64,000 nucleotides of DNA from Streptomyces sp. NBC_01260 (GCF_036226405.1 NZ_CP108464.1:2852001-2916000), one strand, 5' to 3'; shown: positions 1 to 8,204, counted from the first letter of the stretch. Notes: a model not told the origin generated them from the letters alone. Numbers and translations are program-made.

Positions 1-145
1 GGAAGGTCCAGCACCATGGGACGAGGCCCTCCACGACGAAGGCGAACGTCTCGCCGGGCTCAGCCCTCAGTACCTGTGAGCGGCTGGTCCGCTCACGGTC
101 GCCGCACCGGTCCCTGGACGGGGCCCGGCAACCGCCGGACCCTTG

Positions 146-164
146 CGCTGACGGACCGTCAGCG
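146..164. terminator. Inverted repeat at the 3' end of the beta-propeller gene
   Basis: CGCTGACGG-A-CCGTCAGCG is a 9-bp inverted repeat overlapping the stop codon of the minus-strand gene ending at 159. It could be a stop-proximal terminator hairpin, but no T-run follows on the minus strand. The rest of 1-158 shows no convincing gene. Confidence 0.4.
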
Positions 165-1124
165 ACCCGTGTGGATACGGGCGGTGAGCAGGTTGGGGTC
201 TCGCTTGGTGAGGTAGGCGGCCGAGGTCACGTACACGGCGCTGCCGCGCACGGCGACGGCCGTGGGGTTCTGCAGGCCGTCCTGGGCGCTGAGGACGATG
301 GTGTGGGTACCGTCGGGCTCGACCAGGGCCACCTGGTCGGTCTGGTCGAGGGCGGCGAGAATCCGGTCGCTGCGGCCGATGAAGGCGAAGTCGTCGATTC
401 CGGAGAGCTGTTCGGCCCTGATCCGGGCAGGGCCCGCCGCGCCGTTCCTCCTCACCGCGTATCGGACCACGGTGCCCTTGTCCAGGTTGGACACCCAGAC
501 GGCACCGTTGTGCACCTTCAGGCCGTTGGCGCCGAGGAAGCCGGTCGGGGCGAGCTCGGCGCCGTCCGCCCAGACCGTCGCGGTGCCGCCTGCGGCCGGT
601 ACGCGCCAGATGACGCCACGGACCGAGTCGGTGAGGTAGAGGCGGCCGGAGTCCAGCGCCAGCCCGTTGGGCAGGCCGTCGGCCGGCAGCGCGGCGATCC
701 GCTCCGGGGCGCCGCCGGGCGTGAGCCGCCAGACGCCGGTGAGGTCGGCGGTGCCCGTGGCGTACAGGAAGTACAGCGTGCCGTGCGCGTCCCTGACCAG
801 GCCGGTGACCAGGGGGAAGCCGAGCGCCGGCGTGTGCACGCCGTCATCGGCCGGTGCGGGCAGGGTCGCCAGCACCCGCACCTTTCCGTTGCGGGTGACC
901 TGGGCGATCTGGCGTGCGGCGGAGAAGGACAGATCGATGCTGCCGTTGGGTTCCAGGACGATGTTCTCCGGCATCTGCCCGCCGGGCAGGTCGAAGTGCT
1001 CGGTGATGCGGGTGTGTGACAACGGCGCCGTGGCAGCCGTCGCCGGACCGGCCGGGCCCACGACTGCGAGCGAGGCCGTCGCGATGGCGGCGACCAGCAG
1101 GTTCCTTGCGAACTTCGATGACAC
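159..1124 (-). CDS. Secreted NHL/SMP-30-like beta-propeller protein
   Basis: A 321-residue protein. The start is taken as GTG at 1124 because AAGGA lies six bases upstream; a longer in-frame reading to 2000 only runs antisense through the divergent regulator. The N-terminus (MSSKFARNLLVAAIATAS, then an Ala/Gly-rich stretch ending PATAA) is a typical Sec signal peptide. The body is made of repeated blade-like segments (PENIVLEPNGSIDLSF, GFPLVTGLVRDAHGTLYFLY, LPNGLALDSGRLYLTDS, ANGLKVHNGAVWVSNLD, NPTAVAVRGSAVYVTSA), as in NHL, SMP-30 or ScyD-type propellers. No catalytic set can be assigned. It is divergent from the XRE regulator at 1332, which may control it through the shared 1125-1331 region. 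Confidence 0.8.
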   Translation of the reverse strand: MSSKFARNLLVAAIATASLAVVGPAGPATAATAPLSHTRITEHFDLPGGQMPENIVLEPNGSIDLSFSAARQIAQVTRNGKVRVLATLPAPADDGVHTPALGFPLVTGLVRDAHGTLYFLYATGTADLTGVWRLTPGGAPERIAALPADGLPNGLALDSGRLYLTDSVRGVIWRVPAAGGTATVWADGAELAPTGFLGANGLKVHNGAVWVSNLDKGTVVRYAVRRNGAAGPARIRAEQLSGIDDFAFIGRSDRILAALDQTDQVALVEPDGTHTIVLSAQDGLQNPTAVAVRGSAVYVTSAAYLTKRDPNLLTARIHTGR

Positions 1125-1331
1125 GTCTCGTCCTTGCGTCGTGGGTGAGGGTGCGGTGCGGTCCTGCCGCGCGGGGACGTTCCCGTCATGTGACGTTCCC
1201 GCCACGCCGTGACGGCCGGGGCTCGCTGAGGCCCCACTGTGTGTCCGGTCGGCGGTGGGCAACCAGCCCCGGCTCTGCCTATCCCCGGCAGGGGCAGGCT
1301 GTGTGCGCCTCGGCACTGGATACTCGGAGCC

Positions 1332-2360
1332 ATGGACGCACACGGACAGCTCGGCGCCTTCCTCCAGGCGCGGCGGGCCCAGTTGCAGCCCCAGGACGTC
1401 GGGCTGCCGACCTACGGGGACCGCCGACGGGTTCCGGGACTGCGACGCGAGGAGCTGGCCCTGCTGGCGGGCGTCAGCTCCTCCTACTACACGCGTCTGG
1501 AGCAGGGGGCCTCGTGTCACGCCTCCGTCGAGGTGCTGGACGCGATCGCCCGGGGCCTGCGCCTGGAGGAGACGGAACGGCTGCACCTGCATGACCTGGC
1601 CACCGCCTGCCGGCACCGGACCACGGCCCGCCGGCCCCCGGCCGAGCGGCTGGCCCCGGCCGTGCGCGAACTGGTGCGGTCCCTGGACGAGGTGCCCGTC
1701 GTGGTGACCGGGCGGCGCAGCGACGTACTGGCCTGGAACAGCGCGGGGCACGCCCTGCTGGCCGGGCATGTGGACCCGACCGGCCCGGACCGCCCGGCGG
1801 ACCGTCCGAACATGGCGCGGCTGGTCTTCCTGGACGCCCACGTCCGTGAGCTCTACGTCGACTGGACGGCGAAGGCCCGAGCCGTGGTCGGCAATCTGCG
1901 ACTGGTCGCGGGGCGGCATCCGCAGGACGCCCGGCTGACGTCGCTCATCGGCGAACTCACGACCCGGAGCCCGGAGTTCGCCGGCATGTGGGCCGACCAC
2001 CGGGTTCGGGCGTGCGACACCGCCGAGTACGAGCTACGGCACCCGCTCGTCGGTTCGCTGACGGTCAGACAGCAGACGCTGACCGTGCCGTCCGAACCCG
2101 AGCAGTCGCTGGTCATGGTCACCGCCACCCCCGGATCGGCTTCACGGGCCGCGCTGAGACTCCTCGCCCAGGCCATCGGGGCCGGGTCTGGGACTACGGC
2201 AGTGGCCGGGACTGAGACCATGGCCGAGGCCGAGGCCGAGGCCGGGGTGCGTCCGTCGCGGCGGGACGCCGCCACTGCGGACTTCAGCGCTCCCGGTGGT
2301 AAGGGTCGGCGACAGCGGCGAACGCGGCCTTCGGTTCCCACGGCAGGCCGGGAAAGGTGA
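1332..2360 (+). CDS. XRE-family regulator with MmyB-like ligand-binding domain
   Basis: A 342-residue protein starting at ATG 1332 (MDAHGQLGAFLQARRAQLQP). The first 80 residues form an XRE helix-turn-helix with the family signature VPGLRREELALLAGVSSSYYTRLEQG. Residues about 105-275 match the MmyB-like PAS-type ligand domain (VVVTGRRSDVLAWNSAGHAL, PNMARLVFLD, RVRACDTAEYELRHPLVG). Such proteins usually repress a neighbouring reductase or transporter gene; here the divergent secreted propeller gene is the obvious candidate target. The last 60 or so residues (EAEAEAG repeats, basic tail) lie outside the family and run 77 bp into the convergent gene, so the tail may be incidental read-through. Confidence 0.85.
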   Translation: MDAHGQLGAFLQARRAQLQPQDVGLPTYGDRRRVPGLRREELALLAGVSSSYYTRLEQGASCHASVEVLDAIARGLRLEETERLHLHDLATACRHRTTARRPPAERLAPAVRELVRSLDEVPVVVTGRRSDVLAWNSAGHALLAGHVDPTGPDRPADRPNMARLVFLDAHVRELYVDWTAKARAVVGNLRLVAGRHPQDARLTSLIGELTTRSPEFAGMWADHRVRACDTAEYELRHPLVGSLTVRQQTLTVPSEPEQSLVMVTATPGSASRAALRLLAQAIGAGSGTTAVAGTETMAEAEAEAGVRPSRRDAATADFSAPGGKGRRQRRTRPSVPTAGRER

Positions 2361-3309
2361 CCCCGAGGCGGTCCTCGTACACCTTGACGATGCCGTAACT
2401 GGCCAGGTCCAGGTCCTCTCGGGGGGCACCGTCGGGGCGGTGCACATGGTCGTACAGCGCGAAGGTGAACACGAAGGCGCTGTCGACGCCTCCGGTCTCG
2501 AACGTCTCCAGCAGCTCGCGCAGGTACGCGGCCTGACCGGCCTCGTCGCGGGCGTATTCACCGTTCAGCCGGACAGGCCCGGCGTCCTTGTCGTACTCGA
2601 CGATCTCCAGCCCATGGGCGCCCCGGTCCCCCGCGCCCCGGAAACCGGCCGAACCGAACTCCGTGATCGCGACCGGCTTCCCCTGCGCGACGAGATCACG
2701 GACGCCGTCGGCGAACCGGTCGGCGATTTCGGCCGACCGATAGAGGTCCATGGACATGATGTCGAAGGGCGCCCAGTCGATGCGTTCGAACGGCACTGCG
2801 GCATACGTGACCTTGCCACCGAAGCGCTCACGGACGAGCGCCACGGCCTGGCCGAGGAAGCCGTTGACGTGCGCGCTCACCGCGCCGAGGTGCTCGCGCG
2901 CGAAGTCCGGCCGACGGAGCGCGGCGACCCGTTCGTCGGTGCTGTCACCGGGCAGGAACCCCTTGTCCATCAGGCTCAGTTCGGCACCGCTGACGAACAC
3001 GACCTCGGCTCCCCGCCGCCTGAGCCGCTCCGCCCGCTCGGCGCAGTCGGCGAAGAGCGACAGCATCTCGTCGGTTGTCAGTTCAAGGGGATAGGGGGAG
3101 AACCAGACCTCCAGGCCGAGGTCCGCGGCGTATGTCGCCGCGAGCTCCACCCGGTCCGGGTCGCCGCCCATGACACGGACCGCGTCGCAGTGCAGCTCGT
3201 CCCGGATGATGCGCAGCTCGCGCTCGACCACCGCCGGGTCGAAGGACTTGCGGGACGTCGTCCCGTTTCTGACGAAGCCGGTGTCGTAGCTGATTCCTCT
3301 GGCTCGCAT
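2284..3309 (-). CDS. TIM-barrel glycosidase-like protein ('abortive infection' family)
   Basis: A 341-residue protein. The start at ATG 3309 (MRARGISYDTGF) has GAGAGG upstream; an alternative start lies ten codons earlier at 3339. This is an actinobacterial family often labelled abortive phage infection protein although its fold pattern is glycoside-hydrolase-like. Visible barrel-strand motifs are LHCDAVRVMGGDPDRVE, LGLEVWFSPYP, EVVFVSGAELSLMDKGF, KVTYAAVPFERIDWAPFDIMSMD and GKPVAITEFGSAGFRGAG; the Glu in AITEFG resembles a GH clan-A catalytic Glu. No signal peptide is visible. Whether it is an antiphage protein or a sugar-active enzyme cannot be told from sequence. It is divergent from the TetR remnant at 3431. 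Confidence 0.7.
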   Translation of the reverse strand: MRARGISYDTGFVRNGTTSRKSFDPAVVERELRIIRDELHCDAVRVMGGDPDRVELAATYAADLGLEVWFSPYPLELTTDEMLSLFADCAERAERLRRRGAEVVFVSGAELSLMDKGFLPGDSTDERVAALRRPDFAREHLGAVSAHVNGFLGQAVALVRERFGGKVTYAAVPFERIDWAPFDIMSMDLYRSAEIADRFADGVRDLVAQGKPVAITEFGSAGFRGAGDRGAHGLEIVEYDKDAGPVRLNGEYARDEAGQAAYLRELLETFETGGVDSAFVFTFALYDHVHRPDGAPREDLDLASYGIVKVYEDRLGVTFPGLPWEPKAAFAAVADPYHRER

Positions 3310-3345
3310 GCGTCGCGTCCTCTCCCACCCATCGCGCATATTTAC

Positions 3346-3414
3346 GGTACCGACCGTGCCCTATTTGCCGCTCCACAGGCACGGCGAACAAAATGGGAGG
3401 GTACGACCGGTACC
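3346..3414. promoter_or_regulatory. Two TetR-type palindromes in a divergent promoter
   Basis: GGTACCGACCGTGCC (3346-3360, imperfect) and GGTACGACCGGTACC (3400-3414, arms GGTAC/GTACC) are two 15-bp palindromes 54 bp apart between the TIM-barrel gene and the TetR-like ORF. Size and symmetry suit a TetR-family dimer. No promoter boxes could be assigned. Confidence 0.55.
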
Positions 3415-3430
3415 GCTAGCAGGAGGCGCC

Positions 3431-3688
3431 ATGGCAGGGGACGCGACGGGGCAGCCGGCCGCCGGGCAGACGCGGCGACGCGGAGCCGTCATGGGCCGCG
3501 CGGTCGCACGCGGCGAGGCCTCCCCGGAGGCGCTGCACCCCAGGGTCGCCACCGCGGCCATGGTCCTGCTGCGCAACGAGTTCGTCGTACGCGGGGTCCC
3601 TACCGCACCCGACGACGTTCTCGTCGAGATCACCGACGAGGTGTACCTGCCGCTGGTACGGCAACGGGGCCCGGCGACGCCGAACTGA
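3431..3688 (+). CDS. Short protein resembling only the TetR C-terminal domain
   Basis: An 85-residue ORF with a strong AGGAGG seven bases before ATG. The segment RRRGAVMGRAVARGEASPEAL...VATAAMVLLRNEFVVRGVPTAPDDVLVEITDEVYLPLVR has the layout of the ligand-binding/dimerisation domain of TetR regulators (a basic RGE helix, then a final helix ending in LPLV). No helix-turn-helix is present. Either it is a relic of a longer regulator whose DNA-binding half was lost, or a free-standing dimerisation domain. The good RBS and the two palindromes upstream argue that it may still be expressed. Confidence 0.6.
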   Translation: MAGDATGQPAAGQTRRRGAVMGRAVARGEASPEALHPRVATAAMVLLRNEFVVRGVPTAPDDVLVEITDEVYLPLVRQRGPATPN

Positions 3689-3695
3689 ACCGCGA

Positions 3696-4679
3696 TCAGG
3701 CGCTACCCGCCCCGTCGCCGTCGCCTCTCCCGGCCCCGTCGCCTCCGTCGCCACCGGGGGCGCTCGCAGGCGGGACGGGCGGAACCGGCGGCCAGGGAAC
3801 CTCGGCCAGGAGCGGGACGATCGTCTCCTCCTCGTAGTCGAGATGCGCGTTCAGCTCGGCCGACATCCGCGCCAACTCACTTCGGAAGCGTGCCGGTTCC
3901 GCGATCCCGATACCGGCGAGCAGCTCCACGAGCGCCGCCTGAATCCGTGCGACGGTGCGGTGCTCGTCCGCGAGCCGGGCGAAGGTGTCGCCCAGGTGCG
4001 GGTGGTAGCGGGCGATCCCGGGGAACAGGTGCCCGTCCTCGCTGGTGTGGTGGAACTCCAGGGCCTGGCAGAACGCCAGGCAGCGCTGCCGGATCTGCAG
4101 CCCGAGGCTCGGCGCCGGCGGCTCACCGGGCCCCCGATGGGCCGCGCGCTCGGCGAAGTGGGCCTCCACCTCTGCCGCCACCTCACGCAGTTGGCCGCGC
4201 AGCCACGTGTGAACCTCCATGACCTTGTCGGCCAGGGTGCGGACCTCGCCGGGGCCCTGCCACCCATCGGGATCGGCGCGCTCCAGCACGACGACGGGCA
4301 GGAGCCGGGTGGTCCGGGCCTGGTAGTCGCCGTACCCGGGAGCCGACCGCACCGCGTGCGCGAACAGTTCGTCGCGCCTGTCCCCCTCGGCGGGAACCGC
4401 GAGGGCCTGGAAGGTGCGGGTCCCGATCTCCACCCGCACCACTGGGTGGGCAAGCAGGTTGTGGTACCAGCCGGGGTGGCTCGGGGCGCCGAGGTTGGAC
4501 CCGACGAGCAGGATCAGCCCGCCGTGGCGGACGTACCCGAGGGGCGTGGTCCGCTGGGTGCCCGACCTCGCGCCGGTGGTGGTCAGCAGGAGGAGATCGC
4601 CACCCTCGAAAGGACCACCGACCTTCCCCTCGTTGGCGCGGAACTCCTCGATAACCGTTTCATTGAAAGACGTGGGCAT
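3696..4679 (-). CDS. F420-dependent Ddn-type reductase fused to hemerythrin domain
   Basis: A 327-residue fusion. Residues about 1-140 are a DUF385/Ddn deazaflavin-dependent nitroreductase domain (EEFRANEGKVGGPFEGG, LLLLTTTGARSGTQRTTPL, SHPGWYHNLLAHPVVRVEIG, RLLPVVVLER). The rest is a hemerythrin HHE four-helix domain with candidate di-iron ligands (VHTWLRGQL, EFHHTSEDGHLFPGI, LADEHRTV, HLDYEEETIVPLL). The Ddn half would use F420H2; the HHE half could bind iron, oxygen or NO. I prefer ATG 4679 because Ddn homologues begin close to this point; in-frame starts at 4730 and 4784 lack a clear RBS. The C-terminal tail is Pro/Gly-rich. It converges on the TetR remnant. Confidence 0.85.
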   Translation of the reverse strand: MPTSFNETVIEEFRANEGKVGGPFEGGDLLLLTTTGARSGTQRTTPLGYVRHGGLILLVGSNLGAPSHPGWYHNLLAHPVVRVEIGTRTFQALAVPAEGDRRDELFAHAVRSAPGYGDYQARTTRLLPVVVLERADPDGWQGPGEVRTLADKVMEVHTWLRGQLREVAAEVEAHFAERAAHRGPGEPPAPSLGLQIRQRCLAFCQALEFHHTSEDGHLFPGIARYHPHLGDTFARLADEHRTVARIQAALVELLAGIGIAEPARFRSELARMSAELNAHLDYEEETIVPLLAEVPWPPVPPVPPASAPGGDGGDGAGRGDGDGAGSA

Positions 4680-5109
4680 ACGGATGCGTATCTCCGGGAG
4701 CTTCAGTGATTCCGCAGTGACTGCGGTCATGGCGTGTGGTGACGTGCCCAGGACGAAGCGACCGCACGACCTCTCGCCGGACACGGCGGCACGCGGGGCG
4801 AAGGGGTGCGGTTGCGTTACGTCAGGTACAGGGCGCGGAGTACGAACTCATGACGGACCCTTGAGTGAAGGGTGCTCGCCCGATCACCGGCCGGCCCACT
4901 GCTCTTTGGCCGGCGTCACGCGACACCGCCGCCTATTACACCCACCCGCCGACCACCTGTCAACGCGATCTCACTCAGTACCGCGTTGACCTCAATCACC
5001 GTGGCCGGGGAAGGCGGACGGATCACCGCAGAAGGACGCGGCCCGCACCATCACCCAGGGTTATCCACAAGCGCATACGCCTCCGCGCCATCCGAGGAAT
5101 CGTGGCTCC
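4680..5109. other. Intergenic region with hairpin and a DnaA-box-like 9-mer
   Basis: No gene is convincing here; open frames are shadows of neighbours. An inverted repeat CCGGCC (4891-4896) / GGCCGG (4908-4913) could be a terminator. A perfect TTATCCACA 9-mer lies at 5061-5069, about 40 bp before the AbiEi/DUF559 start. A single site is not evidence of an origin. Confidence 0.5.
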
Positions 5110-6114
5110 ATGAACACAGCAGGCATCACCCCGCCACCCGTGAGGCCGCGGGCGCGACAGCGAGCAGCCGAAGTACGGGAGTTGGCGGATCTCGCACCGG
5201 ACGGAATCCTCTTCACCGCCAGGGCCGTCGCAGCGGGCTGGACACGGCGGCAGCTCTCCCACCGACTCCGGTACGAGCAATGGCAGCCGATCCACCGAGG
5301 CGCCTGGGCCGCCCCGGGGCTCGGGGTCGACTGGTTCATCCGGGCCTGGGTCCTACAGAACCTCCAGCCGAACCTCGTGTGCAGTCACCGCACCGCAGCG
5401 GCTCTTCACCGCCTGGAGCTTCTACGCGGCAGCCCGGTCCACGCCGCCGAGACAGAGTTCACCGACCCGCGCCCCGGCCCGTACCGCGGGCGTCCCGGAA
5501 CCCGTATCCACCGGCTCCCCCTCTCCCCCGCCGACCGAACCGTTCGACGAGGGCTCCACGTCACGTCCCCGGTCCGCACGGTCGGTGACCTGATGCGGCA
5601 TCTCCCCCGTGACGAGGCGGTCGTCCTCGCGGACTCCGCCCTCTCCGCACGCCGGGTCGGGGGAACCCGCCGCCCCGCACTCATCCGGCTCCGGGCGCTC
5701 CACGCCGAACTCGCGAGCCCCCGGAACGGCGCAGCTCACGCCCGGGGCCTCCTCCCCCTCCTCGACCCCCACTCCGGCTCCCCCGCCGAAACGGTCGCCC
5801 GCCTCCTGATCCACGACGCCGGACTCCACCCCGAGACACAGGCGACCCTCCGCACACCGGATCGCCGCTGCCTCCGCCCGGACTTCTTCTTCCGGGCCGA
5901 GGGCCTCGTAGTAGAGGTCGAGGGCTACGCCTTTCACGGCACCCGTGAAGCGCACGCCGAGGACGTCCGCCGATTCAACGATCTCCAGGGCTGCCCGGAG
6001 GTCCGCCGGATCCTCCGCTTCACGGCAACGGAGATCTACCGCCACCCGAAGAGAGTCGTCGCCCAGATCACCGCGTCCCTCCATTCCCTCCGCGTGAGCC
6101 GGAGTTGGGAGTGA
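5110..6114 (+). CDS. AbiEi-type N-terminal domain plus DUF559 endonuclease-like protein
   Basis: A 334-residue protein. The N-terminus (GILFTARAVAAGWTRRQLSHRLRYEQWQPIHRGAWAAPG) is the winged-helix domain of AbiEi antitoxin-like proteins. The C-terminus is a DUF559 restriction-like fold with the acidic series PAETVARLL, RRCLRPDFFF and LVVEVEGYAFHGTREAHAEDVRRFNDL. This architecture is common and usually solitary in actinobacteria, and no cognate AbiEii nucleotidyltransferase is adjacent. It may cleave nucleic acid or act in a toxin-antitoxin role. Its start is ATG 5110, with no strong SD. Confidence 0.85.
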   Translation: MNTAGITPPPVRPRARQRAAEVRELADLAPDGILFTARAVAAGWTRRQLSHRLRYEQWQPIHRGAWAAPGLGVDWFIRAWVLQNLQPNLVCSHRTAAALHRLELLRGSPVHAAETEFTDPRPGPYRGRPGTRIHRLPLSPADRTVRRGLHVTSPVRTVGDLMRHLPRDEAVVLADSALSARRVGGTRRPALIRLRALHAELASPRNGAAHARGLLPLLDPHSGSPAETVARLLIHDAGLHPETQATLRTPDRRCLRPDFFFRAEGLVVEVEGYAFHGTREAHAEDVRRFNDLQGCPEVRRILRFTATEIYRHPKRVVAQITASLHSLRVSRSWE

Positions 6115-6284
6115 TACGGACATTCGCCCGTACGCCCGAGGCCGTCCGGTCCGTCCTCCACGCGCCTATACCTCTCCCGATTGCCCTTCCCCTGTTTCCG
6201 TCTTCTCTGTGCTCGACGACGACGCAGGTCGGGCCGTCGGTGAGCCTTCGCGCGGCGCGGCACGGCACGGCACGGCACGGCATA

Positions 6285-6797
6285 TCAACGAGGCAGGAGA
6301 ACCCAGGATTTGGTACCCGGCTGCGACTGCGGCGCCTCGCACACGCCCCACTCGCCTCCCCAGTCGTCCACGACAGCAGCCAGCAGCCAGAGGGCCCGCC
6401 GCCGGCGCGTCTCGCAGAGTGCGGCCGTATCCGGTTCGACGTGGTGCGGATGCTGGTCCCAGACGAGGAGGCGCACCGCGTCCTCGCGGTGCCGCAGGAA
6501 TACGTAGAGCTCCCTGCGGGGGCTCATCCTGGCTGTCACCGCAATGAGTTCGGACGCGGCGTGCGTGGTCGGCCAGACGTACGGGGCAAGCCCGTGGGCT
6601 TTCAGCGCGGCGGCGATCGCCGCGCGGCCGATGAACGCGCTACGGGTGTCGCCGGGAAGCGTGAAGCTCAACGTGAGCCCGCGCTCCCGCCCGCTCCCGG
6701 CGTGCCCTTTCGGGCGCAGATAGGGGCGCGGGCGTGCCGACGTCCACGTCTCGGCGGCGGCGGCCGGACAGAGCGCGGTGAGCGGAGATGAGTGCAT
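6285..6797 (-). CDS. Small GHKL-type ATP-binding protein beside an XRE/DUF397 pair
   Basis: A 170-residue protein started at ATG 6797 (MHSSPLTALCPAAAAE). Segments such as LTLSFTLPGDTRSAFIGRAAIAAAL, ASELIAVTARMSPRRELYVFLRHREDAVRLLVWDQHPHHV and DDWGGEWGVCEAP resemble the compact anti-sigma-like HATPase family that accompanies Scr1-type regulators in Streptomyces. The usual N-box is weak: the position after ASELIAVTA reads RMSPRRE rather than the common NAxxH. It is divergent from the XRE gene at 7109. A short tandem array of CGGCA units lies just downstream, near 6258-6283. Confidence 0.7.
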   Translation of the reverse strand: MHSSPLTALCPAAAAETWTSARPRPYLRPKGHAGSGRERGLTLSFTLPGDTRSAFIGRAAIAAALKAHGLAPYVWPTTHAASELIAVTARMSPRRELYVFLRHREDAVRLLVWDQHPHHVEPDTAALCETRRRRALWLLAAVVDDWGGEWGVCEAPQSQPGTKSWVLLPR

Positions 6798-7108
6798 GGC
6801 TGACTCCCCTGGTTCGGGTGACGAGTTGGCGGTGTGCCTCTTCCTCATGGGTGCGCACGAATGGCTTCGCGTGACGGACGAGCAGTGGCCTGTCTCCCTG
6901 ACGCGGAACCGCCCCTCCCAGGGAAGGAGGACGCGGGCAGGACCGCGCGATGCACTTCCAGCTCGCCGCTGCGTGAGCGGTGCGTTACTTAACGTAGCGC
7001 AGCGCGGGCACTCGTGTCACAGAAATGGAGGCAATTGCCTCTTCGCTTCTGGACTGGCACACCCCTGCAGAGACAGACTGTGTCCACCGTCGGCGGAAGA
7101 AGGGGCCC
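6798..7108. promoter_or_regulatory. Divergent promoter region of the XRE/ATPase module
   Basis: The 311-bp divergent region holds a perfect 12-bp palindrome CGTTA-CT-TAACG at 6983-6994, a likely operator for the XRE protein. No other gene was seen. Confidence 0.5.
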
Positions 7109-7960
7109 ATGCCGAGCAGTTCCACCCCCAGCGAGCGTCAGAAGCGGCTAGGAGCTGAGCTACGCAAGATGCGGCTCGCCGCTGAAGCAACCACTGCGTA
7201 TGCGGCCGGCCTACTTGGAGTGGACCGGACGAAGGTCTCCAACATGGAGGTCGGGGTCCGCCCCGTGAACTCCGCTCGCGTACGGACTCTCGCCTGCAAT
7301 TACGCCTGTGCCGATGACTCTTACGTCGATGCGCTGGCGCAGATGGCGGAACAACGCGACCGCGGATGGTGGGAGCAGTACCGGGGCACGTTGCCATCGG
7401 GCCTCCTGGACATCGCGGAACTCGAATGGCACGCAACGCGCCTGCGCACTGCGCAGACTGTGCACCTCCCTGGCCTGCTCCACACCGACGGGTACGCCCG
7501 TGCAGTGTTCGGCGCCGTACTGCCCGCGCTGTCGCGACTGGAGATCGAATTGCGGGTGGCCCATCGGATGGAGAGACAGCAGGTACTCGACCGCGAGACC
7601 CCGACCCCCTACGTCGGATACGTCCATGAAGCGGCCCTGCGGATGCAGTTCGGGGGCCGACAGGTCACGCAGGAACAGCTCCGCCATCTCTGCGATGCGT
7701 CCGAGCGCGATCACATCGACATCCGCGTCGTACCGATCAGCCGCGGAGCCTTCCCCGGAGCCGGTCACGCGCTCCTCTACGCCCACGGTGCCGTACCCCA
7801 ACTGGACACCGTGCAGCTCGATTCCGCACATGGCCCGGAGTTCATGCACGCAGATGGGCAGCTCACCAAGTACCGGGCACATCTCGATTGGATGGAGCAG
7901 GCATCGCTCCCCTCCGCCGAGTCGCGAGACCTCGTCCACGCCATAGCCAGCCAACTGTGA
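7109..7960 (+). CDS. XRE-family regulator, Scr1/DUF5753 type
   Basis: A 283-residue protein; ATG 7109 has AAGGGG four bases upstream. Residues 8-70 are an XRE helix-turn-helix (RLGAELRKMRLAAEATTAYAAGLLGVDRTKVSNMEVG). The remainder is the DUF5753 domain (ERDRGWWEQYRGTLPSGLLDIAELE, LPGLLHTDGYARAVF, RMERQQVL, YVHEAALRM). These regulators are typically followed by a DUF397 gene, as here 11 bp downstream, and function in developmental and antibiotic control in Streptomyces. The pair is thought to work as activator and antagonist. Confidence 0.9.
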   Translation: MPSSSTPSERQKRLGAELRKMRLAAEATTAYAAGLLGVDRTKVSNMEVGVRPVNSARVRTLACNYACADDSYVDALAQMAEQRDRGWWEQYRGTLPSGLLDIAELEWHATRLRTAQTVHLPGLLHTDGYARAVFGAVLPALSRLEIELRVAHRMERQQVLDRETPTPYVGYVHEAALRMQFGGRQVTQEQLRHLCDASERDHIDIRVVPISRGAFPGAGHALLYAHGAVPQLDTVQLDSAHGPEFMHADGQLTKYRAHLDWMEQASLPSAESRDLVHAIASQL

Positions 7961-7971
7961 GGACGTTCGAC

Positions 7972-8163
7972 ATGTCAGAGATCAACTGGGAAGAGCCCTA
8001 CTGCGGTGAGGGAAACAACTGCTTCAGGCTCGGCACGGACTCGGACGGAAACGGATTCATCACCGTTCTCGGTCAGGAGGACCAATACGTCACCGACAGC
8101 CGTGAGGCGCTCCAGCAAATGATCCGCGACATCAAAGCCGGCAAGGCCGACCACCTGCTGTGA
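7972..8163 (+). CDS. DUF397 protein, partner of the XRE regulator
   Basis: A 63-residue acidic protein (MSEINWEEPYCGEGNNCFRLG...VLGQEDQYVTDSREALQQMIRDIKAGKADHLL) with the DUF397 layout: an N-terminal W, a Cys-containing centre and a C-terminal helix starting TDSREAL. It is translated 11 bp after the DUF5753 regulator, whose activity members of this family modulate. Its own terminator follows, and the Tn7-like element is inserted at the foot of that hairpin. Confidence 0.9.
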   Translation: MSEINWEEPYCGEGNNCFRLGTDSDGNGFITVLGQEDQYVTDSREALQQMIRDIKAGKADHLL

Positions 8164-8173
8164 CACAGCAGCA

Positions 8174-8203
8174 GGGCCTGGCACCGGTCACGGCGCCAGG
8201 CCC
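8174..8203 (+). terminator. Terminator hairpin after the DUF397 gene
   Basis: GGGCCTGGC (8174-8182) pairs with GCCAGGCCC (8195-8203), 11 bp after the DUF397 stop. The last bases of the hairpin are part of the GCCCT target duplication of the transposon. Confidence 0.75.
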
Positions 8204-8204
8204 T
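8200..8204. repeat. Target-site duplication, left copy (GCCCT)
   Basis: GCCCT directly precedes TGTAGGGTCTC at 8205 and is repeated exactly after the right end at 21408-21412. Five base pairs is the normal duplication for Tn7-like transposition. Confidence 0.85.

Noticed and set aside
159..2000. 613-residue reading of the beta-propeller gene
   Set aside because: Residues before the GTG at 1124 are antisense to the XRE gene; the signal peptide and SD place the start at 1124.
5061..5069. Replication origin suggested by a DnaA box
   Set aside because: Only a single box is present, with no AT-rich unwinding region, dnaA/dnaN genes or box cluster.
6258..6283. GGCAC/CGGCA tandem units as a microsatellite of interest
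   Set aside because: About four copies only, in a short intergenic stretch; common in high-GC DNA.
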